64,000 nt of DNA from Amycolatopsis oliviviridis (GTDB taxonomy: Bacteria > Actinomycetota > Actinomycetes > Mycobacteriales > Pseudonocardiaceae). The stretch's first letter is position 1. Each line of letters opens with the position of its first letter. The notes beneath the pieces are model-generated. The model did no database searches. It was not told the DNA's origin and saw only the letters and a program-made list of their open reading frames with translations. The translations under genes were made by a program, and so were the position numbers. The stretch spans positions 620,001-684,000 of the forward strand of contig NZ_BNAY01000005.1 in NCBI RefSeq assembly GCF_014654365.1, read 5' to 3'. Of the stretch, positions 46,245 to 55,211 are shown in pieces.

Positions 46245-46341
46245 GATCGTATGGTCCGGGCCCCATACGATCGCGTGCGGGAGACGCCGGATTGCGCGGC
46301 TTTCGATCGTTCTCGAACCTTGTTACTCTACAGTAGGTTCG
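46245..46341. promoter_or_regulatory. Two palindromes in the lipoprotein/kinase divergent promoter
   Basis: GATCGTATGG-N8-CCATACGATC (46245-46254, 46263-46272) is a perfect 10-bp inverted repeat near the lipoprotein start. CGAACCT-N14-AGGTTCG (46314-46320, 46335-46341) encloses TACAGT (46329-46334), a plausible -10 box for the kinase gene. Both look like dimeric operator sites. CTCTACAGT here also occurs at the -10 region of the 56346 lipoprotein gene. Confidence 0.55.
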
Positions 46342-46364
46342 GGCTCTCGTCCCCGATATCAGCC

Positions 46365-49121
46365 ATGGGAAAGGGTCCCGTGGTGGGAAAAGGAAACCAG
46401 GTGGCCCGTCGCGACAAGCGTCCCCGTGGGGGCGACGCGACGGAACGGCACCCTCGCGTCGGCGGCCGCTGGCGGCTGCGGAACTGGCACCTGCGTACCA
46501 AACTCTTCGTGGTACTCCTGATTCCCGCGCTCGCGGTGGTCGCCCTCGTCGGGCTCCGGGTCGACTCGGATCTGCGGGATGCCCGGCAGCTGGCCGAATT
46601 CGCCACCCGGGGCCGGGTCGACAGCACCGTCGCCGAGGCCGTGCACCAGCTTCAGCGCGAACGGGACCTCACCGTCCGGTTCGTCGCGGGCGATCGCAAG
46701 GGCGACCTGTCCGAATTGATCGAGCAGCGCAAGCGCGTCGACACGGCCATCGGCACGTTCGACCGCACGCTCGGCGAGAGCAAGAGCAGGCTCGGCGACA
46801 AGGCCGCGACCAGTCTCCAGCTGACGAGTGACCGGCTGCGCGTGCTGACCGGGCTCAGGTTTTCCGCGGAACACTCGGCTTTTCCCGCCGACGCGGTGCT
46901 GCGCTCCTACAGCGAACTGATCTCCGGCCTGCTCGACATCAGCGATTCCACCGCCGCCGACGTGTCCGATCCGGATCTGGGGAAGCTCCGCCTCGCGGGC
47001 AACGCGCTCGCGCGGGTCAAAGACCAGATGTCGGTCAAGCGCGCGATCCTGGCGGCCGCGCTCGCCCAGGGCGGCCTGAACCGGGACAGGACCCGCGCGC
47101 TGCTCGGCGCCGAGGCCGAACTCGCCGCCGCCCGCAACGACTACCGCACCTTCGCGACGCCCGAACAGCAGCGGATGTACGACGACACGGTCATCGGCCT
47201 GATCGTCGACATCGGCAACGACATGGTGGAGTCGGCGCTCATCCGCGCCGAGAACGACCAGGGGCTCGGCGGCCTGGACCCGAACCAGTGGGACACCTCG
47301 GCCACCTACACGGTCAATCTGGCCCACCAGGTGCAGCAGGCGCTGCTCGTGCAGCTGCAAGAACGTACGGACACCCTTGCGGCACAAGCGAGAACGTCCG
47401 CGATCTGGGACGGCGGCATCGTGCTCGGCGTCCTGCTGGTCGCCGGGGTGCTCTCCGTGATCATCGCGCGTTCGCTGCTGCGGCCGCTGCGGATCCTGCG
47501 CCGCAGCGCGCTCCAGGTCGCCGAGCACCAGCTCCCGGCGGCCGTCGAGGGCCTGCTCAGCGATCCCGAGCCGCAGCCGGAGAACCTGCGGCGACGGCTG
47601 GCCGTCGCGCCGGTCCCGGTGTTCAGCCGCGAGGAACTCGGCCAGGTGGCGCGGGCGTTCGACGCGGTGCACGGCGAAGCGGTCCGGCTCGCCGGGGAAC
47701 AGGCCATGCTGCGGGAGAACATCAACGCGATGTTCGTGAACCTGTCCCAGCGGAGCCAGGATCTCGTCGAGCGCCAGCTTTCCGTGCTGGACCGCATGGA
47801 GGCCGACGAACAGGATCCCGACACGCTCGCCGGGCTCTTCGAACTCGACCACCTCGCGACGCGGATGCGGCGCAACAGCGAGAACCTGCTGGTGCTCTCC
47901 GGGACCGACGTCGTCCGCGAGGACGGCGGTTCCGTCGTCGCGGACGAGATCATCGGCGCCGCGCTTTCGGAGGTCGAGCACTACCAGCGCATCGAACTCG
48001 GTGCGGCGCCGCGGATCGCGGTGCGCGGCGAGGCGGTCAACGACCTCGTGCACGTGGTGTCCGAGCTGCTGGAGAACGCGACCCGGTATTCGGACCAGAG
48101 CACGATGGTGCAGGTCGAGGGGCACGAGACCGACCGCGGCGAATGGCAGATCGAGATCACCGACCACGGTGCCGGGATGCCGCAGGCGGAGATCGACCGG
48201 ACCAACACGCGGCTGGCGAACCCGCCGGACGTCGACGTCGAAGTCTCCCGGCGGATGGGCCTGTTCGTGGTCGCGACGCTGGCCGTCCGGCACCGCATCG
48301 ACGTCCGCCTGCGGTCCGCCGACGGCGGCGGGATCACCGCCGTGGTCGTCGTGCCCGCCGGGCTCATCGTCGAAGCGCCCCGGCCCGCCCCGATGCCGGA
48401 ACCCCCGCCCGTCGTCGTCGCCCCCGAACCGGAACCCGAACCGCCGCTGGAAGTCCCGCCGCTGGCCGAACCGGAGGAGAGCGCGGAGGAGTCGCGGTTC
48501 GCGCCCGTGCTGGACCCCGGGCCGCTGCGGCGCGCGCCCGTCGTCGAGCGGGAGACCCAGCCGGAGTGGCCGTCGGCGGACGACGACGCCGTCAACCATC
48601 TCGAACTGGACTCGCCGACCGAGCGGATGCCCAAGTACCAGAGCGTGCTCTCGCAGTGGTTCGACCACGGCGGCCCGCGCGAGGGACCTTCGCCCGCCGA
48701 GCCCGGCCCGCCTTCTTTGCCGTCGTTCGAACCGGTGAAGGCGGCGGAAGCGGCTGAAGCGAGCGCCTCGGGCGAGAAGCCCGCGGAGGATCCGGACGAG
48801 CCGACCGAACCGACGCTGAAGCCGCTGGAGCCGAAGGCTCTGGAGTCGCAGGAAAAGGCGCCGGAGCCCGAGCCCGCGCCCGAGCCCGCCTGGCCGACGT
48901 CCGCCGAGCTGGAACAGGAGGACGGCGCGGAGGACACGTGGCCGTTCCTGCCCGCCGTCGTCCCGGAAGCCCGGTCGCAGGACGACAGGCCGGAGAAGCC
49001 GCGAGGGGAGAGGCCGATACTCTCACTTTCCCCCGAAGCGGTCCGTGAACGGATGACCAGCCTGCAAGGCGGATTCCGGCGCGGTCGCCACGCCAGGGGT
49101 GAAGACAACCCCTCGGCTTAA
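46365..49121 (+). CDS. Orphan CvnA-type sensor kinase (NIT-HAMP-HATPase)
   Basis: 918 residues from ATG 46365; GTG 46401 (MARRDKRPRG), with AAAAGGAAA before it, may be the true start. Membrane helix 1 LFVVLLIPALAVVALVGLRV; an outside helical NIT domain of about 280 residues (AVHQLQRERDLTVRFVAG); helix 2 GGIVLGVLLVAGVLSVIIAR; HAMP; dimerisation helix with [20 protein letters not shown] (candidate phospho-His); HATPase N box ELLENATRYSD and G1 ITDHGAGMPQ. The last 250 residues are Pro/Glu-rich. It lacks the cvnBCD genes that follow the other kinase. It is divergent from lipoprotein 1 and 16 bp before cutC. Confidence 0.88.
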   Translation: MGKGPVVGKGNQVARRDKRPRGGDATERHPRVGGRWRLRNWHLRTKLFVVLLIPALAVVALVGLRVDSDLRDARQLAEFATRGRVDSTVAEAVHQLQRERDLTVRFVAGDRKGDLSELIEQRKRVDTAIGTFDRTLGESKSRLGDKAATSLQLTSDRLRVLTGLRFSAEHSAFPADAVLRSYSELISGLLDISDSTAADVSDPDLGKLRLAGNALARVKDQMSVKRAILAAALAQGGLNRDRTRALLGAEAELAAARNDYRTFATPEQQRMYDDTVIGLIVDIGNDMVESALIRAENDQGLGGLDPNQWDTSATYTVNLAHQVQQALLVQLQERTDTLAAQARTSAIWDGGIVLGVLLVAGVLSVIIARSLLRPLRILRRSALQVAEHQLPAAVEGLLSDPEPQPENLRRRLAVAPVPVFSREELGQVARAFDAVHGEAVRLAGEQAMLRENINAMFVNLSQRSQDLVERQLSVLDRMEADEQDPDTLAGLFELDHLATRMRRNSENLLVLSGTDVVREDGGSVVADEIIGAALSEVEHYQRIELGAAPRIAVRGEAVNDLVHVVSELLENATRYSDQSTMVQVEGHETDRGEWQIEITDHGAGMPQAEIDRTNTRLANPPDVDVEVSRRMGLFVVATLAVRHRIDVRLRSADGGGITAVVVVPAGLIVEAPRPAPMPEPPPVVVAPEPEPEPPLEVPPLAEPEESAEESRFAPVLDPGPLRRAPVVERETQPEWPSADDDAVNHLELDSPTERMPKYQSVLSQWFDHGGPREGPSPAEPGPPSLPSFEPVKAAEAAEASASGEKPAEDPDEPTEPTLKPLEPKALESQEKAPEPEPAPEPAWPTSAELEQEDGAEDTWPFLPAVVPEARSQDDRPEKPRGERPILSLSPEAVRERMTSLQGGFRRGRHARGEDNPSA

Positions 49122-49137
49122 GCGAATTGGAAGGTCC

Positions 49138-49815
49138 ATGAGTTCGAAAACCGGCCTGCTGGAAGTGATCGCGCTGACCGCGGCGGACGCGGAGCGCGCA
49201 CAGGAGGGCGGGGCCGATCGCCTCGAACTGGTCAGCGACATGGCCAGCGACGGTCTTTCGCCGTCGGTCGGGACGCTGCGCGAAGTACTCGCCGCCACCG
49301 ATCTCCCGGTGCGGGTCATGGTGCGCGACAACATGTCCTTCGCCGCCGGCGACCTCGACGGGCTGCGCGCGGACGCCGTACGGCTGATCGAAGCGGGCGC
49401 GCGGGAGTTCGTCTTCGGCTTCCTGGACCTGGACAGCGAAATCGACGTCGACGCCTGCGAGACGCTGGTCAAAGAGCTCGACGGACTGCCCTGGACCTTC
49501 CACCGGGCCATCGACCGCGCGCGGGACCCGTTGCGCGCCTACGACCAGCTGGCCGCGCTCGGCTGCGACACGGTGCTCGCGGCCGGGCATCCGCACGGTG
49601 TGGCGCACGGGCTGTCGGTCCTGCAGCGGCTCGCCCGGCGTGAGGACGGGCCCCGGCTGCTGGTCGGTGGCGGCCTGCGGGCGCAGCAGGTGCATCTGCT
49701 GCGGGCAGGCGGGGTGCGCGCGTTCCACGTCGGCAGCGCGGTCCGGCCCGGCGGCTGGGAGTCCGATGTGGACGTCGCCGCCGTTCGCGAATGGGCCGCC
49801 CTGGTCAAGGAGTAG
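49138..49815 (+). CDS. cutC: CutC family protein (copper homeostasis)
   Basis: 225 residues, TIM-barrel. Markers: LLEVIALTAADAERAQEGGA, DRLELVSDMASDGLSPSVGT, VRVMVRDNM, FVFGFLDLDSEIDVD, WTFHRAIDRARDPLRAYDQL, RLLVGGGLRAQQVHLLRAGG and RAFHVGSAVR. CutC was linked to copper tolerance in E. coli, though the direct role is disputed. The DNMSF and HRAIDRARD positions fit the actinobacterial subgroup. It lies closely after the orphan kinase gene and may share its transcript. Confidence 0.9.
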   Translation: MSSKTGLLEVIALTAADAERAQEGGADRLELVSDMASDGLSPSVGTLREVLAATDLPVRVMVRDNMSFAAGDLDGLRADAVRLIEAGAREFVFGFLDLDSEIDVDACETLVKELDGLPWTFHRAIDRARDPLRAYDQLAALGCDTVLAAGHPHGVAHGLSVLQRLARREDGPRLLVGGGLRAQQVHLLRAGGVRAFHVGSAVRPGGWESDVDVAAVREWAALVKE

Positions 49816-49844
49816 GCCGCGAACACCGGGTCAGGTCCAGACCA

Positions 49845-49901
49845 CACACGGTGATATAAGGTTGCATCTTCAACTATCGCCATCCGACCAGATACCGTGT
49901 G
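49845..49901. promoter_or_regulatory. Inverted repeats before the benzoylformate decarboxylase-like gene
   Basis: CACACGGT (49845-49852) and ACCGTGTG (49894-49901) form an 8-bp inverted repeat 41 bp apart. Between them is TTGCATCTTCAA (inverted TTG..CAA) beside a GATATAAGG stretch that could be a -10. The right arm ends four bases before the ATG. It may be an operator, but no regulator gene is adjacent. Confidence 0.35.
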
Positions 49902-49905
49902 CGCC

Positions 49906-51489
49906 ATGGCTACCCGCACCGTACGTGACGCGACCAGGGAACTGCTGCGCGAACTGGGCCTGACCACGGTTTTCGGCAACCCCGGTACGACCGAGATCGC
50001 CTTCCTCACGGAATGGCCGGACGACTTCACCTACGTGCTAGCGCTCCACGAGGCGTCCGTCGTCGCGATGGCCGACGGGTACGCCCGCGCCGCGCGACGG
50101 CCGGCGCTGGTGAACCTGCATTCCGCGGGCGGCGTCGGCCACGCGCTCGGGCACATCTTCACCGCCTACCGCAACAACGCGCCGCTGATCATCCTGGCCG
50201 GTCAGCAGACCAGGTCGCTGCTGCCGGACGACCCGTTCCTCGGCGCCGTCGAGGCGACGAACTTCCCCAAGCCGTACGTGAAGTGGAGCTGCGAGCCCGC
50301 CAGGGCCGAGGACGTCCCGGCGGCGCTGGCGCGGGCGTATCACATCGCGACGCAGGCACCCATGGGTCCGGTGTTCGTCTCGGTACCGGTGGACGACTGG
50401 GACGTCGAGACCTCCAAGCCGATCGTCTCCCGGCCGCCGATCCGCGGCTTCGCGCCCGATCCGTCCGCTGTGGACGAACTGGTGTCCGCCCTGGACGCCG
50501 CCGAGCGCCCGGCGATCGTGGTCGGCCCCGGCATCGACGGTGAAGGCGCCGTGCCGGACGTCGTTGCGCTGGCCGAGAAGGTGGGCGCCGGGGTCTGGGC
50601 GCCGCCGATGGGCGCGCGCTGCTCCTTCCCCGAGGACCACCCGCAGTTCTTCGGTTTCCTTCAGCCGGAACGGAAAATGCTCGCGAGCGCGCTGGTCGAG
50701 CACGATCTCGTGGTCGTCATCGGTGCCCCGGCGTTCACCTACCACGTGTACCGGGGCGAGTCGGAAACCGCGCTGCCGCCGCTGTTCCTGATCAGCGACG
50801 ACGAGCAGATCCTCGCCAGGGCCGCCGAGGGTACCGGGATCCGGGCGACGCCGAAGCTCGCGATCCGCGCACTGCTGGACCGCGTCGCGCCCCGGGAGGC
50901 GCCGAAGGCCCGCACCCGGCTGGAGAAGCCCGCCGCGGCCACGCCGATCACGCCCGGCTTCGCCTACGCCACGATCGCGGAGGTCCTGCCGGACGACGCG
51001 ATCGTCGTCGAGGAGACACCGAGCCACCGCAACGAACTGCACGATCACCTGCCGATCAAGTCCACCGACTCCGGCTTCCTCACCGTCGCCAGCGGCACCC
51101 TGGGCTACGGCCTCCCGGCCGCCGTCGGCGCCGCGCTGGCCCGGCCGGACCGCAAGGTCGTCGCCATCCTCGGCGACGGTTCGAGCATGTACTGCGTCCA
51201 GGCACTGTGGACGGCGGCGCAGCACAACCTGCCGGTGACGTTCGTGATCTTCGACAACTCGGAGTACGCCGCCGTGCGCATCCTCGGCGAGGCGGCCGGT
51301 GGCGAGAAGGTGCCGGGCGTCGACCTCGGCGGCATCGATTTCCCCGCGCTGGCGAAGAGCCTGGGGCTGGGGACTTCGGTCGTCGAGAAGGCCGAGGACC
51401 TCAAGCCGACGCTGGAAGCCGCGCTGCCGGACGAGCGGCCGCATCTGGTGCACGTCCGCATCGACGCGAACCCGCGCACGCTCTACTGA
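49906..51489 (+). CDS. mdlC: Benzoylformate decarboxylase-like ThDP enzyme
   Basis: 527 residues from ATG 49906. ThDP-dependent decarboxylase that would convert benzoylformate (or another 2-ketoacid) to the aldehyde and CO2. It follows Pseudomonas putida MdlC through TVFGNPGTTEIAFL, LALHEASVVAMADGYARA, VNLHSAGGVG, AGQQTRSLLPDDPF, FTYHVYRG, and the ThDP motif GDGSSMYCVQALWTAAQHNL. Cofactor Glu (HEA), His70-type (LHSA) and His281-type (YHVY) residues are kept; the substrate-binding Ser26 is Thr28 here. No other mandelate-pathway gene is present, so the real substrate could differ. Confidence 0.8.
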   Translation: MATRTVRDATRELLRELGLTTVFGNPGTTEIAFLTEWPDDFTYVLALHEASVVAMADGYARAARRPALVNLHSAGGVGHALGHIFTAYRNNAPLIILAGQQTRSLLPDDPFLGAVEATNFPKPYVKWSCEPARAEDVPAALARAYHIATQAPMGPVFVSVPVDDWDVETSKPIVSRPPIRGFAPDPSAVDELVSALDAAERPAIVVGPGIDGEGAVPDVVALAEKVGAGVWAPPMGARCSFPEDHPQFFGFLQPERKMLASALVEHDLVVVIGAPAFTYHVYRGESETALPPLFLISDDEQILARAAEGTGIRATPKLAIRALLDRVAPREAPKARTRLEKPAAATPITPGFAYATIAEVLPDDAIVVEETPSHRNELHDHLPIKSTDSGFLTVASGTLGYGLPAAVGAALARPDRKVVAILGDGSSMYCVQALWTAAQHNLPVTFVIFDNSEYAAVRILGEAAGGEKVPGVDLGGIDFPALAKSLGLGTSVVEKAEDLKPTLEAALPDERPHLVHVRIDANPRTLY

Positions 51490-51502
51490 CGAGCCTCCGG
51501 AA

Positions 51503-51557
51503 GTACCTGAAGGCCCCCTTCCTTGCGCTAGGCGCAAGGAAGGGGGCCTTCATGTAC
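51503..51557. repeat. Family A palindrome (copy 3)
   Basis: 26-bp arms (51503-51528, 51532-51557) with one mismatch (ACCTGAAGG against CCTTCATGT) and TAG as loop. Otherwise it has the same sequence as copies at 2807 and 19485. It lies between the convergent mdlC-like and ABC ATPase genes. Confidence 0.92.
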
Positions 51558-51572
51558 CAAGGCGGAAGAGCG

Positions 51573-52445
51573 TCAGCTCTTGGCGCGGACTTCGGCCTCA
51601 GCGGCGTCGGCGGCGGCTTCCTGCTGCGCCAGTTCGTACTCGGCCGCGTCCGAAGCCGCGGTGACGGCCTCAGGCGCGCCACCGTGCAGCAGCCGCGCCA
51701 CCTCACCGCGCAGCGTCACGAACTCGGCGGATTCGCGCGTGGTGATCTGGTCCCGTTCCGCGGGCAGCCCGACCGGCAGGTCCGCGACGATCTTGGCGGG
51801 CGACTTCGACAGCACCAGCACCCGGTCCGACAGGTAGACGCTCTCGTCGATGTCGTGCGTGACCACGAGAACCGTGCTCCCGTTCTCGCGCTGCACGCGC
51901 CGGGTCAGGTCCTCCAGCTCGAACCGCGTCTGGGCGTCGACCGACGCGAACGGCTCGTCCATCAGCAGCAGCGCCGGCCGGCTGGCCAGCGCCCGCGCGA
52001 TCGACACACGCTGCTGCATACCGCCCGAGAGCTGCCACGGGAACTTCGAGCCGACCCCGGACAGGCCGACGGACTCCAGTGCCTCCTGCGCCCGCGTACG
52101 GCGCTCGGAGCGGCTCAAGTTACGCCACCGCAAGGGGAACTCGACGTTCTTCGCGACCGAGAGCCACGGGAACAGCGAGCGGCTGTAGTCCTGGAACACC
52201 ACGGCCAGGTCCTCCGGCACACCGGAAGAGACGTCGTCGCCGTGCAGGCTGACCCGGCCGGACGTCGGCTTGATCAGCCCGGCGATACAGCGCAGCAGCG
52301 TCGACTTGCCGCAGCCCGACGGGCCGACGATGCTCGCGAGCTGTCCCGCTTCCACGGTGAACGACAGGTCGTTGACCGCGACGTGTGCCTTTTCTCCCGC
52401 GCCGTACCGGTGGTTCAGCCCGGAGACTTCGAGCATGGTTGACAT
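51573..52445 (-). CDS. ABC transporter ATP-binding protein (SsuB/TauB/NitT type)
   Basis: 290 residues. All ABC motifs are intact: Walker A VGPSGCGKSTLLRC, Q-loop VVFQDYSRSLFPW, signature LSGGMQQRVSIARAL, Walker B LLLMDEPFASVDAQ, and H-loop VVTHDIDESV. The N-terminal LEVSGLNHRYGAGEKAHVAV and a 50-residue Ala/Glu-rich C-terminal helix are also seen. It energises uptake with the two upstream permeases. It is the last gene of the minus-strand operon beginning at 56346. Confidence 0.92.
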   Translation of the reverse strand: MSTMLEVSGLNHRYGAGEKAHVAVNDLSFTVEAGQLASIVGPSGCGKSTLLRCIAGLIKPTSGRVSLHGDDVSSGVPEDLAVVFQDYSRSLFPWLSVAKNVEFPLRWRNLSRSERRTRAQEALESVGLSGVGSKFPWQLSGGMQQRVSIARALASRPALLLMDEPFASVDAQTRFELEDLTRRVQRENGSTVLVVTHDIDESVYLSDRVLVLSKSPAKIVADLPVGLPAERDQITTRESAEFVTLRGEVARLLHGGAPEAVTAASDAAEYELAQQEAAADAAEAEVRAKS

Positions 52446-52467
52446 CTTTGCTGACCCTTCGAAAGAA

Positions 52468-53301
52468 CTAGATACGGCCGTTGCGGGTGGGCTGCCAGCG
52501 AAGCACTCTCTGCTCCACCGCCAGGAAGGCCGCGTTGAACCCGAAGCCGAGGAGCCCGAGCAGGACCAGCCACGACCACATGAGCGGGAAGTCGAACGCC
52601 TGCTGGGCGTCCATCAGGGACCGGCCGATGCCGTTGTAGGAGCCGACCAGTTCCGAGATCACCATCAGCAGCAGCGAAATGGAGAGGCTCAGCCGCAGGC
52701 CCGCGAAGATCTTCGGCCCGGCGGCGGGCAGCACGATCGAGCGCACCCAGTACGACCGCGGCGTCCGGAACGACTTCGCGGTGTCGATCTTCACCTGGTC
52801 CACCGAGCGGACGCCGTCCACGGTGTTGAGCAGCACCGGCCAGATCGCGCCGAAGATGATCGACCCGGTCTGCATACCCGGTCCGAGTCCGAAGAGGACG
52901 ATGAACACCGGGATCAGCGCGGGCGGCGGAACCGAGCGGAAGAAGGCGAAAAGCGGGCCGACGTAGTCCATTCCGTGCTTCGACCGGCCCAACGCGACAC
53001 CCAGCGCGACACCGAGAACGCCGGCCAGCAGCCAGCCGCCCAGTGTCCGGCCGAGGCTGGGGAGGACGTTGTCGAACACGGTGTCGGTCAGGAACAGCTG
53101 CGAGGCCGGACCGGTGAACCAGAGCTTGGCCGAGCTGGCCACGATTTCGGTCGGCGGCGGGAAGAACGGGCTTTCCGCGAGCCGGGTCCCGAGCTCCCAG
53201 AGCCCGAGCAGGGCGAAGAACAGCAGCCAGTTGCGGACCAGGATGCCGAGGCCCCGGCCCACGCGCCTGCCGACGCGGCTGGTCAGCGTGAGGGTCGTCA
53301 C
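52468..53301 (-). CDS. ABC transporter permease 1 (SsuC/TauC type)
   Basis: 277 residues from GTG overlapping the preceding permease stop (GTGA). About six membrane helices: NWLLFFALLGLWELGTRL, LGGWLLAGVLGVALGVALGR, VPPPALIPVFIVLFGLGP, IFGAIWPVLLNTVDGV. The cytoplasmic EAA-type loop is DTAKSFRTPRSYWVRSIVLP followed by AAGPKIFAGLRLSLSISLLL. It is clearly different from the neighbouring permease, so the transporter probably uses a heterodimeric channel. Confidence 0.92.
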   Translation of the reverse strand: MTTLTLTSRVGRRVGRGLGILVRNWLLFFALLGLWELGTRLAESPFFPPPTEIVASSAKLWFTGPASQLFLTDTVFDNVLPSLGRTLGGWLLAGVLGVALGVALGRSKHGMDYVGPLFAFFRSVPPPALIPVFIVLFGLGPGMQTGSIIFGAIWPVLLNTVDGVRSVDQVKIDTAKSFRTPRSYWVRSIVLPAAGPKIFAGLRLSLSISLLLMVISELVGSYNGIGRSLMDAQQAFDFPLMWSWLVLLGLLGFGFNAAFLAVEQRVLRWQPTRNGRI

Positions 53302-54068
53302 GAGACCGCCTCCCGGTCGACCGTGCTCCAGCGGAACGCCCGCCTGCCGATCATTTCGAGTCCGCCGTTGATGAGGAAGCCGAGCGCGCCGACCACCACG
53401 GTGCCGGCGAGCACGAGGTCGAACCTGGTCGAACCGGTACTGGCCTGCATGATGAAGTTGCCGATGCCGAGTTTGGCGCCCGCCAGGAACTCGGTACTGA
53501 CCACCGCGATCAGCGCGATGTTGGCGGACAGCCGGACCCCGGTGAACACGAACGGCGCGGTGTGCGGCAGCGCCACCGAGGTGAGCGTCCGGAACTTGCC
53601 GGTGCCGCAGGCCTTCGCGGTCTCCAGCAGCACGGGGTCGATCTCGCCGAGGGCGTAGATCGTGTTGAACATGATGGGCCACAGCGACGCGTACACGGCC
53701 AGCGTGATCTTCGCTTCGGGACCGCCGCCGATCAGCAGGAGCACCAGCGGGATCAGCGCCACGGCGGGGATCGGCCGCAGGAACTCGACGATCACCGCGG
53801 TCGCGGTGCGCAGGCCGGGGATGCTGCCCAGCAGCAGACCGGCGGGCACGGCGATGGCGACGGCGATCAGCAGCGCGATCGCCCACGCGAGGAACGTGGC
53901 GACCAGGTCCCGGATGAACTGCGTCTCCCCGAACTGTTCGACGATCGTCACCAGGACGACGGACGGCGGGGGGAGGAACTCTTTACGGACCAGGCCGGCC
54001 TGGACGATCACTTCCCACAGGAGGAAGAAACCGGCCAGACCGGCCAGGGCACGGAGAAGTCGTGGCAC
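53298..54068 (-). CDS. ABC transporter permease 2 (SsuC/TauC type)
   Basis: 256 residues from GTG (complement 54066-54068), AAAGG upstream; the frame is open much further but that part overlaps the lipoprotein gene. Helices include ALAGLAGFFLLWEVIVQAGL, AWAIALLIAVAIAVPAGLLL and FLRPIPAVALIPLVLLLIGG. The EAA loop is ETAKACGTGKFRTLTSVALP, then HTAPFVFTGVRLSANIALIA. It forms the second half of the permease with the overlapping downstream gene. Confidence 0.92.
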   Translation of the reverse strand: MPRLLRALAGLAGFFLLWEVIVQAGLVRKEFLPPPSVVLVTIVEQFGETQFIRDLVATFLAWAIALLIAVAIAVPAGLLLGSIPGLRTATAVIVEFLRPIPAVALIPLVLLLIGGGPEAKITLAVYASLWPIMFNTIYALGEIDPVLLETAKACGTGKFRTLTSVALPHTAPFVFTGVRLSANIALIAVVSTEFLAGAKLGIGNFIMQASTGSTRFDLVLAGTVVVGALGFLINGGLEMIGRRAFRWSTVDREAVS

Positions 54069-54076
54069 CTTGACCT

Positions 54077-55096
54077 TTATCCAGCTTGAGGGGCGAGCAT
54101 CGGGGCGGCGTCGAGCTTGGCCGTCAGCACACCGGTCTGCTGCAACAGGTCCGGCACGCGCTGCAGGCGACGCGGGTCCAGAGTGGATCCGAACGTCGGC
54201 AGCGTGAGCAGTGACGCTGTTTCGGCGTCGACCTTGGCGTACTTGACGATCAGCGGCTCGATCTTGGAGCGGTCGGCCGAGTCGCGCACGGCCTTGCCCA
54301 GGGCGCGTTGGAACGCGGCCAGGGTCTTGGGGTTCTTGTCCACGAATGACCCGAGCGAGCCGAAGCCCGCCAGGGGGAAGTCCTGCGTGGCGCCGGTCGC
54401 GATGTCGACGACCGGGGTCGCGCCGACGACCTTGGAGGCCTGGGTCAGGAACGGCTCGGGCAGGTAGCCCGCGTCGACCTGGCCCGCAGCCAGCGCGGCG
54501 CCGATGTTCGGCAGCGCCATCGGCACCCACGTGACCTTGCTGGTGTCGACGCCGTGGTCCTTCATCACCGAGACGGTCAGCAGGTGGGAGGCGGTGTTCT
54601 TGTCGGTGATCGCGATCTTCTTGCCCGCGAGGTCGTTGATCGTCTTGACCGACGACGTCGGCACCGTGACGACCGCGTTGCTCTTGGGGCTCGCGGAGAC
54701 CGCGTCGGCGACGAGCCGGATGTCGGCCGCGCCCTTGCTCTTCGCGACGAAGAAGGGCATATAGGTGGAGAAGGCGATGTCGACCTCGCCACCGATCATC
54801 TTGGTCATCGACGCCTGACCACTGGGGGCGTCGACCGCTTCGACCTCGAGACCCTCGGCCTTGAAGTAGCCGCCCTCCTGCGCCAGCCGCAGCGGCGCGA
54901 GGTCGACGACGGGCAGCAGGGAAACCTTGATCTTCGGCTTCTCCAGGCCACCGTCACCACCGGCCGCCTTGGACGTGTCTTCGCCGCCGAGGGCGCCACA
55001 GGCGCCCAACGTGGCCAGCATGAGCGCGCTCAGGGCGACGCCGATGGCACCCCGGCCTCTACGTGCACCACTCCTGCTCATGGCGTTTCGAAACAA
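54077..55096 (-). CDS. NMT1/SsuA-type substrate-binding lipoprotein 2
   Basis: 339 residues from TTG 55096, chosen because GAGGAG stands seven bases before it; ATG 55081 is the alternative. Lipobox ATLGAC (Cys about 33). The mature part shows KIKVSLLPVVDLAPLRLAQE, GGYFKAEGLEVEAVDAPSGQ, EVDIAFSTYMPFFVAKSKGA, TWVPMALPNIGAALAAGQVD and STLDPRRLQRVPDLLQQTGV. It is about 60% identical by eye to lipoprotein 3 just upstream. It lies nine bases before permease 2 and would deliver ligand to the transporter. Confidence 0.9.
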   Translation of the reverse strand: MFRNAMSRSGARRGRGAIGVALSALMLATLGACGALGGEDTSKAAGGDGGLEKPKIKVSLLPVVDLAPLRLAQEGGYFKAEGLEVEAVDAPSGQASMTKMIGGEVDIAFSTYMPFFVAKSKGAADIRLVADAVSASPKSNAVVTVPTSSVKTINDLAGKKIAITDKNTASHLLTVSVMKDHGVDTSKVTWVPMALPNIGAALAAGQVDAGYLPEPFLTQASKVVGATPVVDIATGATQDFPLAGFGSLGSFVDKNPKTLAAFQRALGKAVRDSADRSKIEPLIVKYAKVDAETASLLTLPTFGSTLDPRRLQRVPDLLQQTGVLTAKLDAAPMLAPQAG

Positions 55097-55176
55097 AGCC
55101 AGCTCCTCGGAAACAATGAATCACCGTTGGGGTTTTTTCATCCGTGTCGTGGCTCCATTTCGCCAGGCACGCGGTC

Positions 55177-55211
55177 ACCTTAGAGATTTGCCCACCTGCT
55201 CACAATGGGTG
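55177..55211 (-). promoter_or_regulatory. Promoter candidate of lipoprotein 2
   Basis: On the minus strand the element CACCCATTGTGAGC contains a -35-like TTGTGA (complement 55200-55205), followed after exactly 17 bases by TAAGGT (complement 55177-55182) as -10. The same 14-bp element and the same 17-base spacing occur before lipoprotein 3, so the two genes share a promoter design. A 12-bp perfect inverted repeat, GCGGGTGATCAT/ATGATCACCCGC (55218-55229, 55252-55263), lies immediately upstream. Confidence 0.65.
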
